From Thalassotalea loyana (lineage in GTDB: Bacteria > Pseudomonadota > Gammaproteobacteria > Enterobacterales > Alteromonadaceae), in assembly GCF_030161435.1 (NCBI RefSeq), contig NZ_BSSV01000003.1:409846-473845 (forward strand): a stretch of 64,000 nt of DNA, given 5' to 3'. Both the position numbers and the translations under genes were made by a program. The notes beneath the pieces were generated by a model that saw only the letters and a program-made list of their open reading frames with translations, ran no database searches and was not told the origin of the DNA. How positions within the stretch are numbered: the stretch's first letter is position 1; every line of letters begins with the position of its first letter. Below, in pieces: positions 15,694 through 24,685 of this stretch.

Positions 15694-18062
15694 AAGCGAT
15701 AGCTTAGTTGGAGATGATACTCTCTTCCTCGTTCCGTCAAAAATCGATGAGCATAGCTAATAACCGGGACGTCGTTTGCCTGTGAAAATGTTTGCTCATC
15801 CGTTAGATTCTTGGCTAGCAACGCCACTTGCCAATGTTCATCTGGGCTACTAATCGCAATTCGCGCATTAATCTTTTGATAACTTTCTTGAATCGCTACT
15901 GGGTCTAGATCTTGCTCAAGGTATTGATCATCGACAAAGCGAACATTAACAGCCGCGTCGAACCAATACCCTTCACCAATCTCATTTTGATAATTAAGCT
16001 CAATATTTCCAGAGTATTTTGGCGCAAATGCTCCCGTTTTTCCGGTTAGGTCTTGAGTGGCCATTCCCAATAGCTCAGATTGTCGTACCGTCGGAGAGGC
16101 CGAGTCATACGCTTGATATTCGAAATCTAATAGCGCAAGTTGAGCATTTAACTGCCAATTCTCATTAATGGCCCAACGTGATTCGAATTCTGCACCTTGC
16201 ACTCTTGTTTGAGCCGCGTTAGCGACAACAAAAGCATTACCGTTGAACTCAGAGACTTGCAGATCATCGTAATCTGTTAAGAAAAGTGTTGCATTGAGTT
16301 CCCAAATGCCTTCTATCAACTCTGATTTTGCCCCAATCTCATAAGCTGTTGCCTTTTCATCTTCATACTCAAATCCAGAGTTAGGATCGATAACACTACC
16401 CTGAGAACTATTGAGACCTGAGCCATCGAAGCCCCCACCTTTGTAGCCAATGCTTGCATTAGCAAACAGCATGGTATTTTCAATACCCCTATATTGCAGG
16501 CTAACGCTTGGTGAAAGGTGTGATTCATCTCGTTCTGCAACTAAATCATTAGCAAATGCACCCGATAAACTGGCTGTAATACTCGGCGCAGCTAGTGCTG
16601 CAAATTGTTTTACCGGTTCAGGCGTAATGTCACTAAACAAGGTATATATCGTTTGTTTATTGCTAACCTCTTTTTCTTCTTTTTGATAGCGCAGCCCCAA
16701 ATTTAACTGCCAATCTGGCGAGAATCGCCAGTTTCCTGAGGCAAATATGGAGTATGCGGTTTGATCCTGTTCAAAATCAGCGGCTATCCCAAGAGAAGTA
16801 CCAATAAGATCTGGAATTAAAACTGATGCCCCAAGTACAATATCGTTAGGGTGACTTAATTGTGTTTTTTGAAAATAAACACCTGCAATGTAATTAAACT
16901 CTCCTGCTAAATCTGAGCTAATGCGCAGTTCTTGAGTAAATTGCTCAAAATCTTCAATGTAGGTTTGCTTTATCAAACTTAATTCTGAGTAATCTGCATC
17001 AAAGAGACTATCCCAGTGATAGTCACTGTAAGTGCTAATTGATACAAGCTCATGTTGTTCAAGTTGATATGTCAGTTGAATCATGGCGTTTGTGACATCG
17101 GTATCACTCCCCTCATTTAAGCCACCAGGGTGCTGTGAGCCATCGACCATACTGTTGTAATCAAGACCTGTGCTGTCCTGCAATAATAAACTTCGATAAC
17201 CCACATTCGCAGGGTTTGTCGGGTCGCTTACTATTTGCGCATCTCGATTTTCGCTATCAATAATGTATTGATAACGAGAGCCTGTGCTCTCAAACTGGCT
17301 GTGCTCAACCTGACCTAAAATCTCAAGTTTGTCGCTTGCTTGCCAAAGTGCACTAATTCTAAAACCACTCGCTTTGGTTTCAACTTCATCTTGGTTACGT
17401 GCAAGGTTGTTTAAGTAACCGTCTGCCGATTCACTAAAACCTGCTAAACGAATCGCAAAATCATCTGACACAGGGATATTTGCAACGGCAGTCAGCTTTT
17501 TTTGCTGATCTGTACCGTATGAGGCATCAATATTTCCTTCAATTTCATCGCTATCAATGAGTGGTCTGCGCGATGTTATACTGATGGCGCCTGCCGTTGC
17601 GTTTTTGCCAAACATCACAGCTTGTGGGCCTTTTACAACCTCCACCCTTTCTACGTCAATTAATGGAAACTTAGCCTGATGTCCTCGCCCCATATAGATT
17701 CCGTCTTTGAATAGTGCCACAGACTGTTCGAAACCACTGTTTGTACCGGAACCAATGCCGCGTATAAATATGCGTTTACTACTTGATGTTTCTGTTAAAT
17801 GAACATTTGGTAGTGATTCCGACAAGTCGAGTAAATCGGTCGCTTGCTGCTCAACTAAATCTTCACCAGACATTGCTGTAATTGAGTTTGGAATCTCCTG
17901 TAATGACTGCACTCTTTTTTGCGCAGTTACCGTGATTCGCTCAAGGCCTTTGGTCTCATCATCAGCCACTATAGTGAATGATGATGAAAGCGTTGTTGTT
18001 GCCATTAACGCTAAACAAATTTTGCTTTTTTTGAACGTAATTTTCTTGTTGTAATTGAACAT
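15690..18062 (-). CDS. TonB-dependent outer-membrane receptor
   Basis: A 790-residue TonB-dependent receptor. A signal peptide (about 1-33) precedes a TonB-box-like ERITVTAQKR, the plug domain (LLDLSESLPNVHL through VERVEVVKGPQAVMFGKNATAGAISI) and a beta barrel ending in aromatic LSYRF, the usual insertion signal. The plug type is that of receptors for catabolic substrates in sphingomonads and marine gammaproteobacteria and not an obvious siderophore type. Position beside the aldolase/synthetase/BASS operon suggests it brings a hydrophobic or bulky precursor of the same pathway across the outer membrane. The ligand is not predictable from sequence. Confidence 0.92.
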   Translation of the reverse strand: MFNYNKKITFKKSKICLALMATTTLSSSFTIVADDETKGLERITVTAQKRVQSLQEIPNSITAMSGEDLVEQQATDLLDLSESLPNVHLTETSSSKRIFIRGIGSGTNSGFEQSVALFKDGIYMGRGHQAKFPLIDVERVEVVKGPQAVMFGKNATAGAISITSRRPLIDSDEIEGNIDASYGTDQQKKLTAVANIPVSDDFAIRLAGFSESADGYLNNLARNQDEVETKASGFRISALWQASDKLEILGQVEHSQFESTGSRYQYIIDSENRDAQIVSDPTNPANVGYRSLLLQDSTGLDYNSMVDGSQHPGGLNEGSDTDVTNAMIQLTYQLEQHELVSISTYSDYHWDSLFDADYSELSLIKQTYIEDFEQFTQELRISSDLAGEFNYIAGVYFQKTQLSHPNDIVLGASVLIPDLIGTSLGIAADFEQDQTAYSIFASGNWRFSPDWQLNLGLRYQKEEKEVSNKQTIYTLFSDITPEPVKQFAALAAPSITASLSGAFANDLVAERDESHLSPSVSLQYRGIENTMLFANASIGYKGGGFDGSGLNSSQGSVIDPNSGFEYEDEKATAYEIGAKSELIEGIWELNATLFLTDYDDLQVSEFNGNAFVVANAAQTRVQGAEFESRWAINENWQLNAQLALLDFEYQAYDSASPTVRQSELLGMATQDLTGKTGAFAPKYSGNIELNYQNEIGEGYWFDAAVNVRFVDDQYLEQDLDPVAIQESYQKINARIAISSPDEHWQVALLAKNLTDEQTFSQANDVPVISYAHRFLTERGREYHLQLSYRF

Positions 18063-18347
18063 ATAGCTCCCCCTTTAAATACTCAGCGCGGTTGTTATTA
18101 TTCGTAAGTTAACTCGATGGTTAATTGCGCTGTTTTTTTCATCAGTCTTCAGTGTGAGGGGAGAGTAAATTAAATAATAATGATGCTTTATCATCCTTAA
18201 CTATAAATACAATTAATAGTTAAAGACTTATTCCAATAACGTAAAAAACGCAATATAAGTCTCATGACATGAGTTACCTATGATTGAATATGTAGGTAGA
18301 TACAGGGGCTCGCGTTAAATATCATTGCCATATTCAACGCGAGAAAA
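18063..18347. other. Intergenic promoter region of the TonB receptor
   Basis: 285 bases between the TonB receptor start and the ctlX stop. It holds an 8-base inverted repeat (TTAACTAT/ATAGTTAA, 18197-18223) that could be an operator, and a stem-loop after ctlX at 18309-18343. I see no gene. Confidence 0.5.
18309..18343 (-). terminator. Stem-loop after ctlX, no U-tract
   Basis: CTCGCGTT at 18309-18316 pairs perfectly with AACGCGAG at 18336-18343 across a 19-base loop, starting five bases after the ctlX stop codon. There is no T-run on either side, so it may be a weak or Rho-assisted terminator or an mRNA end-protecting hairpin. Confidence 0.4.
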
Positions 18348-19259
18348 CTACTTAGATGCGAGATGAATGCCAGCTAACATACAACGAACAGAACCCCCTG
18401 CTAATTCTATCGTGGGGATGTCTACTGCAAGAATTTTGAGATGCTTTTCAATCGCTACTTTTTGTGCCGCAGACAACACCGCTTTTGCCGATCCGGACAT
18501 CGCCAGTACATTGCCTAAAGGCGAATATATCTCCAGCGCGTTACCAGCAAAATGTTTAATCTGCTCAGTCGTAAGCTCGATAATACGCTTGCCTGTCGAT
18601 TCTATGGTATCAATAACGGTCTGTCGCTGTGCAAGATTGCTAATCATCTCTAGTCCTATCATGACAAAGTGCTCAGTGACACACATCATGACGTTCGTAT
18701 GATAAATGGCAACACCATCGTCATCACAGGCGTCAAAAACACAAGAACGATAGCCAAGCTCTCCGCATACATCTTCCATCAAGCTAGCATCCATTCTGTT
18801 TGATTTGACGGCATAAGCAATTTTATTATCGTGATCTAATACCATTGCCCCCGTTCCTTCTAGAAACCTCCCTTTATCAACTTCTCGAGAGTAATCAATC
18901 ACTGACTTCACTTGAAATTGTTCACTCAAGGCATTGATGATGTTTGGATTGACCTCTAGCCGACGATTTTCACAATACATTGGGTAGGTAATTAAGGCGC
19001 CACATTCATGGGTACTAAACCAATTGTTTGGAAATACAGAGTCTGGTGTCTCGATGCCTTCATCGTCAAACACAATTGTCTGTACTCCTTCATCTTGCAA
19101 AGCATTAATGAGGTTATTTACCTCTGTTAGTGCCGCTTGATTAGTCTCCCGCAAGGACATGTTTGACTGGCTTTGAAAAACATTATCAGCCGCCGTTTGC
19201 TGGTTTGGTGTAAAAAAATGCGGCCTTACCATCACTACAGCACGTGGTGCTTGCATCAT
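18348..19259 (-). CDS. ctlX: Citrulline utilization hydrolase CtlX-type amidinohydrolase
   Basis: A 303-residue protein of the arginine-deiminase/amidinotransferase fold, the CtlX or eukaryotic-DDAH-like group. Typical segments are MVRPHFFTPN at the N-terminus, FPNNWFSTH near 92, LEGTGAMVLD near 148, the His region YHTNVMMCV near 207 and the C-terminal nucleophile GGSVRCMLAGIHL (Cys near 294). The related Francisella enzyme cleaves citrulline to ornithine. The gene follows ornithine cyclodeaminase with a 21-base gap, which would convert the ornithine to proline, so the pair forms a short citrulline/arginine-derivative catabolic route. An arginine deiminase role is less likely by family. Confidence 0.82.
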   Translation of the reverse strand: MMQAPRAVVMVRPHFFTPNQQTAADNVFQSQSNMSLRETNQAALTEVNNLINALQDEGVQTIVFDDEGIETPDSVFPNNWFSTHECGALITYPMYCENRRLEVNPNIINALSEQFQVKSVIDYSREVDKGRFLEGTGAMVLDHDNKIAYAVKSNRMDASLMEDVCGELGYRSCVFDACDDDGVAIYHTNVMMCVTEHFVMIGLEMISNLAQRQTVIDTIESTGKRIIELTTEQIKHFAGNALEIYSPLGNVLAMSGSAKAVLSAAQKVAIEKHLKILAVDIPTIELAGGSVRCMLAGIHLASK

Positions 19260-19280
19260 TTTATCTCCTAAATACTTTGC

Positions 19281-20294
19281 TTATTTAACGAAGGCAAACA
19301 GATCTTTGGGATCGTTAAAGTCTGGAATTAGAGCCAAAGGCTCACCTACATTAAATTCTCGCGCGAGTTTAGCAATTAAGCGAAGTGCAGAATAGTCTTC
19401 TAGCGCAAATCCTACAGAATCGAAAAAGGTAATTTGCTGCTCGTTTGTACGACCTTTCGCTTCTCCGGTAAGTACTTGCCATAGCTCTGTCACTTTATCC
19501 GTTGCGTCGAGTTGCTGAATATCTCCTTCAACCCGAGATTGTGGCTCATACTCAACAAAAATGTCAGCCTGTAACAGCACACCTTTTGCAATTTCTGTTT
19601 TCCCCGGGCAATCACCACCAACTCCATTAATATGAACACCGGGCGCTACCATATCAGGTGTAATGATCGTCGCGTACTTTTTGTCAGCCGTCACTGTCGT
19701 AATGATATCAACGTCAATACACGCCTCTTCTGCACTCTTACACGGAATTAATGTGAGTCCTGGGATACTAGACAAATTATCTTTAAACTTGGCCATGGCA
19801 TTGTCATCAATGTCGAAATACTTTATTCGTTTTATTCCTAATAAAGCATTGAACGCAATTGCTTGGAATTCACTTTGTGCGCCACAACCTATTAACGCCA
19901 TAACTTCAGAGTTATTGCGCGCCAATAGTCTAGCGGCCATAACCGATGTTGCAGCGGTTCTAAGCGCAGTCGTTAAAGTCAACTCTGACAATAAGATAGG
20001 GTAACCCGTCTCCACTTCCGCAAGTACACCGAATGCCATGACAGTTGGCAAAGCATGACGTTCGTTATTTGGGTGGCCATTAACGTACTTGAAAGCAAAT
20101 TGGCTATCATTTGCAATAGGCATTAATTCAATCACGCCAACATCGCTATGTGCAGCAGTGCGCGCAGATTTATCAAATGTAGGCCACAGACGAAAATCTT
20201 CTGTAAGGTAGACGATCAATTCATTAATAAACTGAGAAACACCCTTTCGTGTAACGATAGAAGTAACGGCATCTACGTCGGTATATATAGTCAT
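19281..20294 (-). CDS. Ornithine cyclodeaminase
   Basis: A 337-residue member of the ornithine cyclodeaminase/mu-crystallin family, which converts ornithine to proline and ammonia using NAD. Recognisable parts are ELMPIANDSQFAFKYVNGHP (substrate lysine region), TALRTAATSVMAARLLAR, the Rossmann motif ALIGCGAQSEFQAIAF and the NAD-loop FDIDDNAMAKF. Length is close to that of proteobacterial ornithine cyclodeaminases. It is followed by ctlX and preceded in the same direction by an Lrp-type regulator, a compact ornithine/citrulline-to-proline unit. Confidence 0.88.
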   Translation of the reverse strand: MTIYTDVDAVTSIVTRKGVSQFINELIVYLTEDFRLWPTFDKSARTAAHSDVGVIELMPIANDSQFAFKYVNGHPNNERHALPTVMAFGVLAEVETGYPILLSELTLTTALRTAATSVMAARLLARNNSEVMALIGCGAQSEFQAIAFNALLGIKRIKYFDIDDNAMAKFKDNLSSIPGLTLIPCKSAEEACIDVDIITTVTADKKYATIITPDMVAPGVHINGVGGDCPGKTEIAKGVLLQADIFVEYEPQSRVEGDIQQLDATDKVTELWQVLTGEAKGRTNEQQITFFDSVGFALEDYSALRLIAKLAREFNVGEPLALIPDFNDPKDLFAFVK

Positions 20295-20415
20295 GAAAAC
20301 TCCAAAAAATACTGTTCTTTACTTTTAAGGAATTATTCAATAAACCGATGTCAGTTTTTAGTGAACAATTTTGACTAATTGCACACTTAAACTAGCAAAG
20401 TGTAAGCACTAAGTA

Positions 20416-20874
20416 TCAACTTGCTAAGTCTGATGATTTAGTTCTTGTTGAGGAGAGTAAAATGTTTGTTTCTGAACTCGTTATATCCGGGATTGCACGT
20501 ATCCGGCCTAATATCTTATCCAAGCTTTCTAATGACGTTGCTTGGAGTTCCACAACCATATCCCATCGGCCATTTGTGGTGTGAATTGCGCACACAGAAG
20601 GTTCAGTTAGCAATAAGTTTTTAACTTTATCAGTGTTAGCACTAACAAGCTCTATATTCATTAAGGCACGAACAGACGCTAAGTTTTGATTGCCTGCTGT
20701 GGATATCAATGCCGTATAGCCAGTTATCACACCGGATTTTTCCAATTTATCTATGCGATTTTGAATTGTTGCACGAGAAACTTTGATTTGTTGAGCAATG
20801 TTAGACACTGATGTTCTAGCATCAGTTCGTAGTATTCCTATGATTTGTCTATCGATATTATCTAGTTCAGTCAT
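20416..20874 (-). CDS. Lrp/AsnC-family transcriptional regulator
   Basis: A 152-residue regulator with an N-terminal helix-turn-helix (SVSNIAQQIKVSRATIQNRIDKLE) and a C-terminal amino-acid-binding RAM domain (residues about 65-145). It starts MTELDNIDRQIIGILRTDART as usual for the family. It lies 121 bases upstream of ornithine cyclodeaminase in the same direction and probably controls the ocd-ctlX pair in response to ornithine, citrulline, arginine or proline. That role is inferred from position. Confidence 0.9.
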   Translation of the reverse strand: MTELDNIDRQIIGILRTDARTSVSNIAQQIKVSRATIQNRIDKLEKSGVITGYTALISTAGNQNLASVRALMNIELVSANTDKVKNLLLTEPSVCAIHTTNGRWDMVVELQATSLESLDKILGRIRAIPDITSSETNILLSSTRTKSSDLAS

Positions 20875-21030
20875 GTTTAATTCAGCAACACCAAGCAGTA
20901 ATAGTGAGTAAATAATAGGAGTTTATGGCATTAAATCTCAACAGAGTAAAGCCTAACTTCACATAGGTGCTTGAGAAACTACGGTCACCCAAAGCCTCGT
21001 TTAGCAGAAAGGATTATCGAATACCCACAA

Positions 21031-21062
21031 AAAAAGGGCTGTATTTCTACAACCCTTTTTAA
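21031..21062 (-). terminator. Terminator after tRNA-Leu
   Basis: AAAAAAGGGCTGT and ACAACCCTTTTT form a near-perfect stem with A and T tracts on both flanks, just beyond the 3' end of tRNA-Leu. It should end the rlmE/ftsH-to-tRNA transcript and could act in both directions. Confidence 0.8.
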
Positions 21063-21064
21063 TT

Positions 21065-21149
21065 TGGTGCGGATGGCGGGACTTGAACCCGCACGCTGTT
21101 AAGCACCACCCCCTCAAGATGGCGTGTCTACCAATTCCACCACATCCGC
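21065..21149 (-). tRNA. tRNA-Leu (anticodon GAG)
   Basis: 85 bases including an encoded CCA (complement of 21065-21067). The acceptor arms GCGGATG and CATCCGC pair, the D-arm has AATTGGTAGACA, the T-arm has GGTTCAAGTCC, and a long variable arm marks a class II tRNA. The anticodon stem CCATC/GGTGG encloses loop TTGAGGG, giving anticodon GAG. It lies 16 bases after secG, the same order as secG-leuU in Escherichia coli. Confidence 0.97.
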
Positions 21150-21165
21150 GAATTTGTTATGAGGA

Positions 21166-21537
21166 CTAGTCTGGAACGTCGCTCTCAGACTTATCGTCAG
21201 CAGCTGGAACATCGCTGTTTGACGCAGGTTCAGCAGACGCATCTGCTGGGATTGAAGACTCTACAGGAGCGTCTAAGTTGTTCCACTCATCGGTAGCGTT
21301 TACACGATCAACCGTTAATTTACCTAAAATTAAGCTAATCGCGAAAAATCCGATTGCTAGGTAAGTTGTTGCGCGAGTCATGAAGTTACCAGAACCACTT
21401 GAACCGAAAATTGTTGCTGAAGAACCTGCACCAAATGATGCGCCCATATCAGCACCTTTACCTTGCTGGATTAAAATTAAACCAACTAAGCAAATCGCAA
21501 CAATTAAATAAACTATGATTAAAATTTCATACAACAT
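21166..21537 (-). CDS. secG: Preprotein translocase subunit SecG
   Basis: A 123-residue inner-membrane protein with two hydrophobic helices (about 3-23 and 53-72) joined by the conserved loop LIQQGKGADMGASFGAGSS. The C-terminal tail is Ala/Asp-rich and acidic, as in other gammaproteobacteria. SecG assists SecYEG-dependent export. It follows tpiA by eight bases and is followed by tRNA-Leu. Confidence 0.97.
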   Translation of the reverse strand: MLYEILIIVYLIVAICLVGLILIQQGKGADMGASFGAGSSATIFGSSGSGNFMTRATTYLAIGFFAISLILGKLTVDRVNATDEWNNLDAPVESSIPADASAEPASNSDVPAADDKSESDVPD

Positions 21538-21545
21538 TATATGTT

Positions 21546-22298
21546 TTATCCTTTTGCCTTAGAGCAAATGACTTTAAATTCATCAACTTTCAAACTTGCC
21601 CCGCCGATAAGACCACCGTCGATATCCGCTTGAGCAAACAATTCTTCACTATTAGTAGCATTTACGCTACCGCCGTATAATAACGCAATTTGCTGTGCTA
21701 CGTCAGCATTTAGTTCGCTTAAAAATTTACGAATAAATGCATGCGTTTCTTGCGCCATTTCCGGAGAGGCTGTTTTGCCGGTACCTATTGCCCAAACAGG
21801 CTCATAAGCAACTACAATATTTGCAAAGGCTTTAATGCCTACCTCATCAATTACCGGCTGTAACTGACTCGCTAATACTGTTTCCGTTTGGTTAGAAGCA
21901 CGTTCGTCTTCACTTTCACCAATACATAAAATAGGTGTAACACCTGCTTTTAACGCTGTTGCTACTTTTTGTGCAACAAGGTGACTTGACTCGTGATAAA
22001 TACTTCTGCGTTCAGAATGTCCAAGAATGACGTATTCTACGCCGAACTCTTTTAACATTTCGACAGATGTTTCACCAGTGAAAGCACCTTTTAATTGCTC
22101 ACTTGCATTTTGAGCACCAACCGCAAAATTATCATTTTTTACCGTTGTTAGCACACCAATATGCATCATTGAAGGACAAAGAATAACTTGCACATTTTCA
22201 GCTAACTCAACTTCTGATAACGCTTTACTCATATTTGAGACTAACGCTAAATCACCATTTAATTTCCAGTTAGCAGCAACAATTGTTGGTCTAGTCAT
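21546..22298 (-). CDS. tpiA: Triosephosphate isomerase
   Basis: A 250-residue TIM-barrel enzyme interconverting dihydroxyacetone phosphate and glyceraldehyde 3-phosphate. Catalytic features are Asn/Lys in AANWKLNG, His in ILGHSERR and Glu in VAYEPVWAIGTG, with the phosphate loop GGSVNATN near 210. Its place between glmM and secG is seen in several gammaproteobacteria. The 111-base gap from glmM contains an imperfect stem (GCACAA/TTGTGC) that may be regulatory. Confidence 0.98.
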   Translation of the reverse strand: MTRPTIVAANWKLNGDLALVSNMSKALSEVELAENVQVILCPSMMHIGVLTTVKNDNFAVGAQNASEQLKGAFTGETSVEMLKEFGVEYVILGHSERRSIYHESSHLVAQKVATALKAGVTPILCIGESEDERASNQTETVLASQLQPVIDEVGIKAFANIVVAYEPVWAIGTGKTASPEMAQETHAFIRKFLSELNADVAQQIALLYGGSVNATNSEELFAQADIDGGLIGGASLKVDEFKVICSKAKG

Positions 22299-22409
22299 TT
22301 TTCTTTCCTAATTTGGAGCGGCGAGATATTAACTAACCTGAGCACAAGTTACAAGTTTTTGTGCCCAAGTTAGGTTTGTTTGCTTATATTTCAGACACTT
22401 TAGCCCAAA

Positions 22410-23750
22410 CTATTGGCAAGCTAATTTAACCGCGTCAGCGATTTCATTTGCATACTGAGTAACTTCGTCTTTCTCTGGACCTTCTACCATGACTCTAATT
22501 AATGGCTCTGTACCAGATTTACGTAACAACACTCGACCTCGGCCAGTCAGTTTTTCATTAACTTGATGAACCGCAGTTGCAACGTTATCTGCCGTTAGCG
22601 GATCATTATCACCTGAAAAACGCACATTAACGAGAACTTGAGGTAGCATGGTCATGCCTTGGCGTAACTCATATAGTGATTTTTCTGAATCAATAATTGC
22701 TGTTAATACATTAAGTGCTGCAATGATGCCATCACCTGTAGATGTATGCTTCAAGTTAATAATATGACCTGAGTTTTCAGCACCTAATTGCCAATCATTT
22801 TGTTGTAGCAACTCCATGACATAGCGATCACCAACTTTAGAACGCGCAAAAGGAATGCCTAAATCAGCCAACGCAAGTTCAAGTCCCATATTACTCATTA
22901 GTGTCCCAACAACACCACCACGCATCGTGCCTTTAGCTAAGTCATGTGTCGCAACAACAAAAACGATTTCATCACCATCAACAACATAACCTGTATGGTC
23001 AACCATCATTAAACGGTCACCGTCACCGTCAAGCGCAATACCTAAATCAGCCTTGTGCTCAACAACAGCAGTTGCAATCATATCCATCGACGTTGCACCA
23101 CAACCATCGTTAATATTTGTACCGTTTGGTTTAGATGCAAGCTCGATAACCTCTGCACCTAGTTCACGAAATACATTCGGTGCAATGTGATAAGTAGCAC
23201 CGTTAGCGCAATCGACAACGATTTTCAAACCTTTAAGTGATAATGCACTTGGAAAGTTAGACTTACAGAATTCAATATAACGACCAGCGGCATCTTCTAT
23301 ACGGTAAGCCTTACCCAATTGAGCAGAATCAACACATCCCATTTCCTTATCCAGTTCAGCTTCAATTGCAAGCTCTACCTCATCTGGCAGCTTCTCACCA
23401 CTTGCTGAGAAAAACTTGATGCCGTTGTCATAAAACGGATTGTGAGACGCACTAATGACAATACCGGCTTCCGCACGGAAGGTTTTTGTCAAATATGCAA
23501 TGCCTGGTGTAGGCATCGGACCTAATAAACCAATGTCGATACCCGCTGCCGAAAAACCAGCTTCTAATGCAGACTCCAACATGTAGCCTGAAATACGGGT
23601 ATCTTTACCGATAAGTACTTTCTTTGTCCCGCTCGCTGCTAAGACTTTACCCGCAGCGTAACCAAGCTTCATAACAAACTCAGGCGTTATTGGGTACTTT
23701 CCAACTAATCCACGTACACCATCGGTACCAAAATATCTTCTTTGTGACAT
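22410..23750 (-). CDS. glmM: Phosphoglucosamine mutase
   Basis: A 446-residue alpha-D-phosphohexomutase converting glucosamine 6-phosphate to glucosamine 1-phosphate for peptidoglycan and lipopolysaccharide. Features are FGTDGVRG at the start, the phosphoserine loop [17 protein letters not shown] near 100, the metal loop ALDGDGDR near 245, the sugar loop GAENSGHI near 330 and the phosphate-binding [15 protein letters not shown] near 415. It follows folP by 14 bases, the standard order. Confidence 0.98.
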   Translation of the reverse strand: MSQRRYFGTDGVRGLVGKYPITPEFVMKLGYAAGKVLAASGTKKVLIGKDTRISGYMLESALEAGFSAAGIDIGLLGPMPTPGIAYLTKTFRAEAGIVISASHNPFYDNGIKFFSASGEKLPDEVELAIEAELDKEMGCVDSAQLGKAYRIEDAAGRYIEFCKSNFPSALSLKGLKIVVDCANGATYHIAPNVFRELGAEVIELASKPNGTNINDGCGATSMDMIATAVVEHKADLGIALDGDGDRLMMVDHTGYVVDGDEIVFVVATHDLAKGTMRGGVVGTLMSNMGLELALADLGIPFARSKVGDRYVMELLQQNDWQLGAENSGHIINLKHTSTGDGIIAALNVLTAIIDSEKSLYELRQGMTMLPQVLVNVRFSGDNDPLTADNVATAVHQVNEKLTGRGRVLLRKSGTEPLIRVMVEGPEKDEVTQYANEIADAVKLACQ

Positions 23751-23764
23751 TCACATTTCCCTTA

Positions 23765-24607
23765 TTAAGACGATTGCTGCGTTGCAGCTAAAACTTTAAG
23801 CGCATCCACGGTTTCTGGTACATCGTGAACACGTATTATCTTGGCGCCTTGCTGTGCACTGATAACAGCAGCCGTTAGGCTACCAGCAAGACGCTCATTA
23901 ACCTCTCTATTGAGTAAATTACCAATCATAGATTTTCTTGAAATCCCAATAAACAATGGTAATTCAAGCGACATAAACTCTGATAGTCGCCCCAATAACT
24001 CGTAATTTTGCGTTAAGGTCTTGCCAAATCCAAATCCAGGATCAAGCATAACACGTTGTTTATCGATTCCTGCATTAGACAATACAGCAATACGTTGTTT
24101 AAAAAACTCAATGATATCACCAACCACATCATCATACTGAGGGTTTTCTTGCATCGTTCGAGGTAGGCCTTGCATATGCATCAAACAGATTGGCACCTTA
24201 GGGTACTTCGCCATCACCTCAACACAACCTTCATTTTGCAACGCACGAACATCATTGATGATATCCGCCCCCGCTAAAATACTTTGTTCCATCACCTGAG
24301 CTTTCGATGTATCAACGCTCACTAATATATCAAATTTTTCTTTTATTGCTTTAATGACCGGAATAACACGATTAAGTTCATCTTCAAGACTAACATCTTT
24401 TGCACCTGGTCGAGTAGATTCACCGCCAACATCGATAATTGAGGCACCGTCATCGATCATCCGTTGAACTTGCTTTAGTGCATCTTCGGCATTAAAAAAC
24501 TTACCACCGTCAGAAAATGAATCTGGGGTAACATTAAGAATTCCCATGACATGTGGCGTACTAAGGTCAAGGATAGTGTGAGGGCACTGAAGAAACGATA
24601 CTGTCAT
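23765..24607 (-). CDS. folP: Dihydropteroate synthase
   Basis: A 280-residue TIM-barrel enzyme joining p-aminobenzoate to dihydropterin pyrophosphate in folate synthesis. Visible family motifs are MGILNVTPDSFSDGG, DVGGESTRPGA, DIINDV and the C-terminal IRVHDV. It begins after the ftsH terminator region and is followed closely by glmM, as in Escherichia coli. The sulfonamide-site loops look ordinary, with no insertions. Confidence 0.97.
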   Translation of the reverse strand: MTVSFLQCPHTILDLSTPHVMGILNVTPDSFSDGGKFFNAEDALKQVQRMIDDGASIIDVGGESTRPGAKDVSLEDELNRVIPVIKAIKEKFDILVSVDTSKAQVMEQSILAGADIINDVRALQNEGCVEVMAKYPKVPICLMHMQGLPRTMQENPQYDDVVGDIIEFFKQRIAVLSNAGIDKQRVMLDPGFGFGKTLTQNYELLGRLSEFMSLELPLFIGISRKSMIGNLLNREVNERLAGSLTAAVISAQQGAKIIRVHDVPETVDALKVLAATQQSS

Positions 24608-24639
24608 AAAATGTTGTTATTGTTTTTAAAATAATAAAT

Positions 24640-24667
24640 TAAAAAAAAGCCCCTAACTTAGGGGCTT
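24640..24667 (-). terminator. Intrinsic terminator after ftsH
   Basis: AAAGCCCCTAA and TTAGGGGCTTT form an 11-base stem at 24646-24667, followed on the minus strand by a run of eight T. It sits between ftsH and folP, so folP-glmM-tpiA-secG need read-through or their own promoter. Confidence 0.88.
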
Positions 24668-24685
24668 TCTATTATATCAAGTAAA

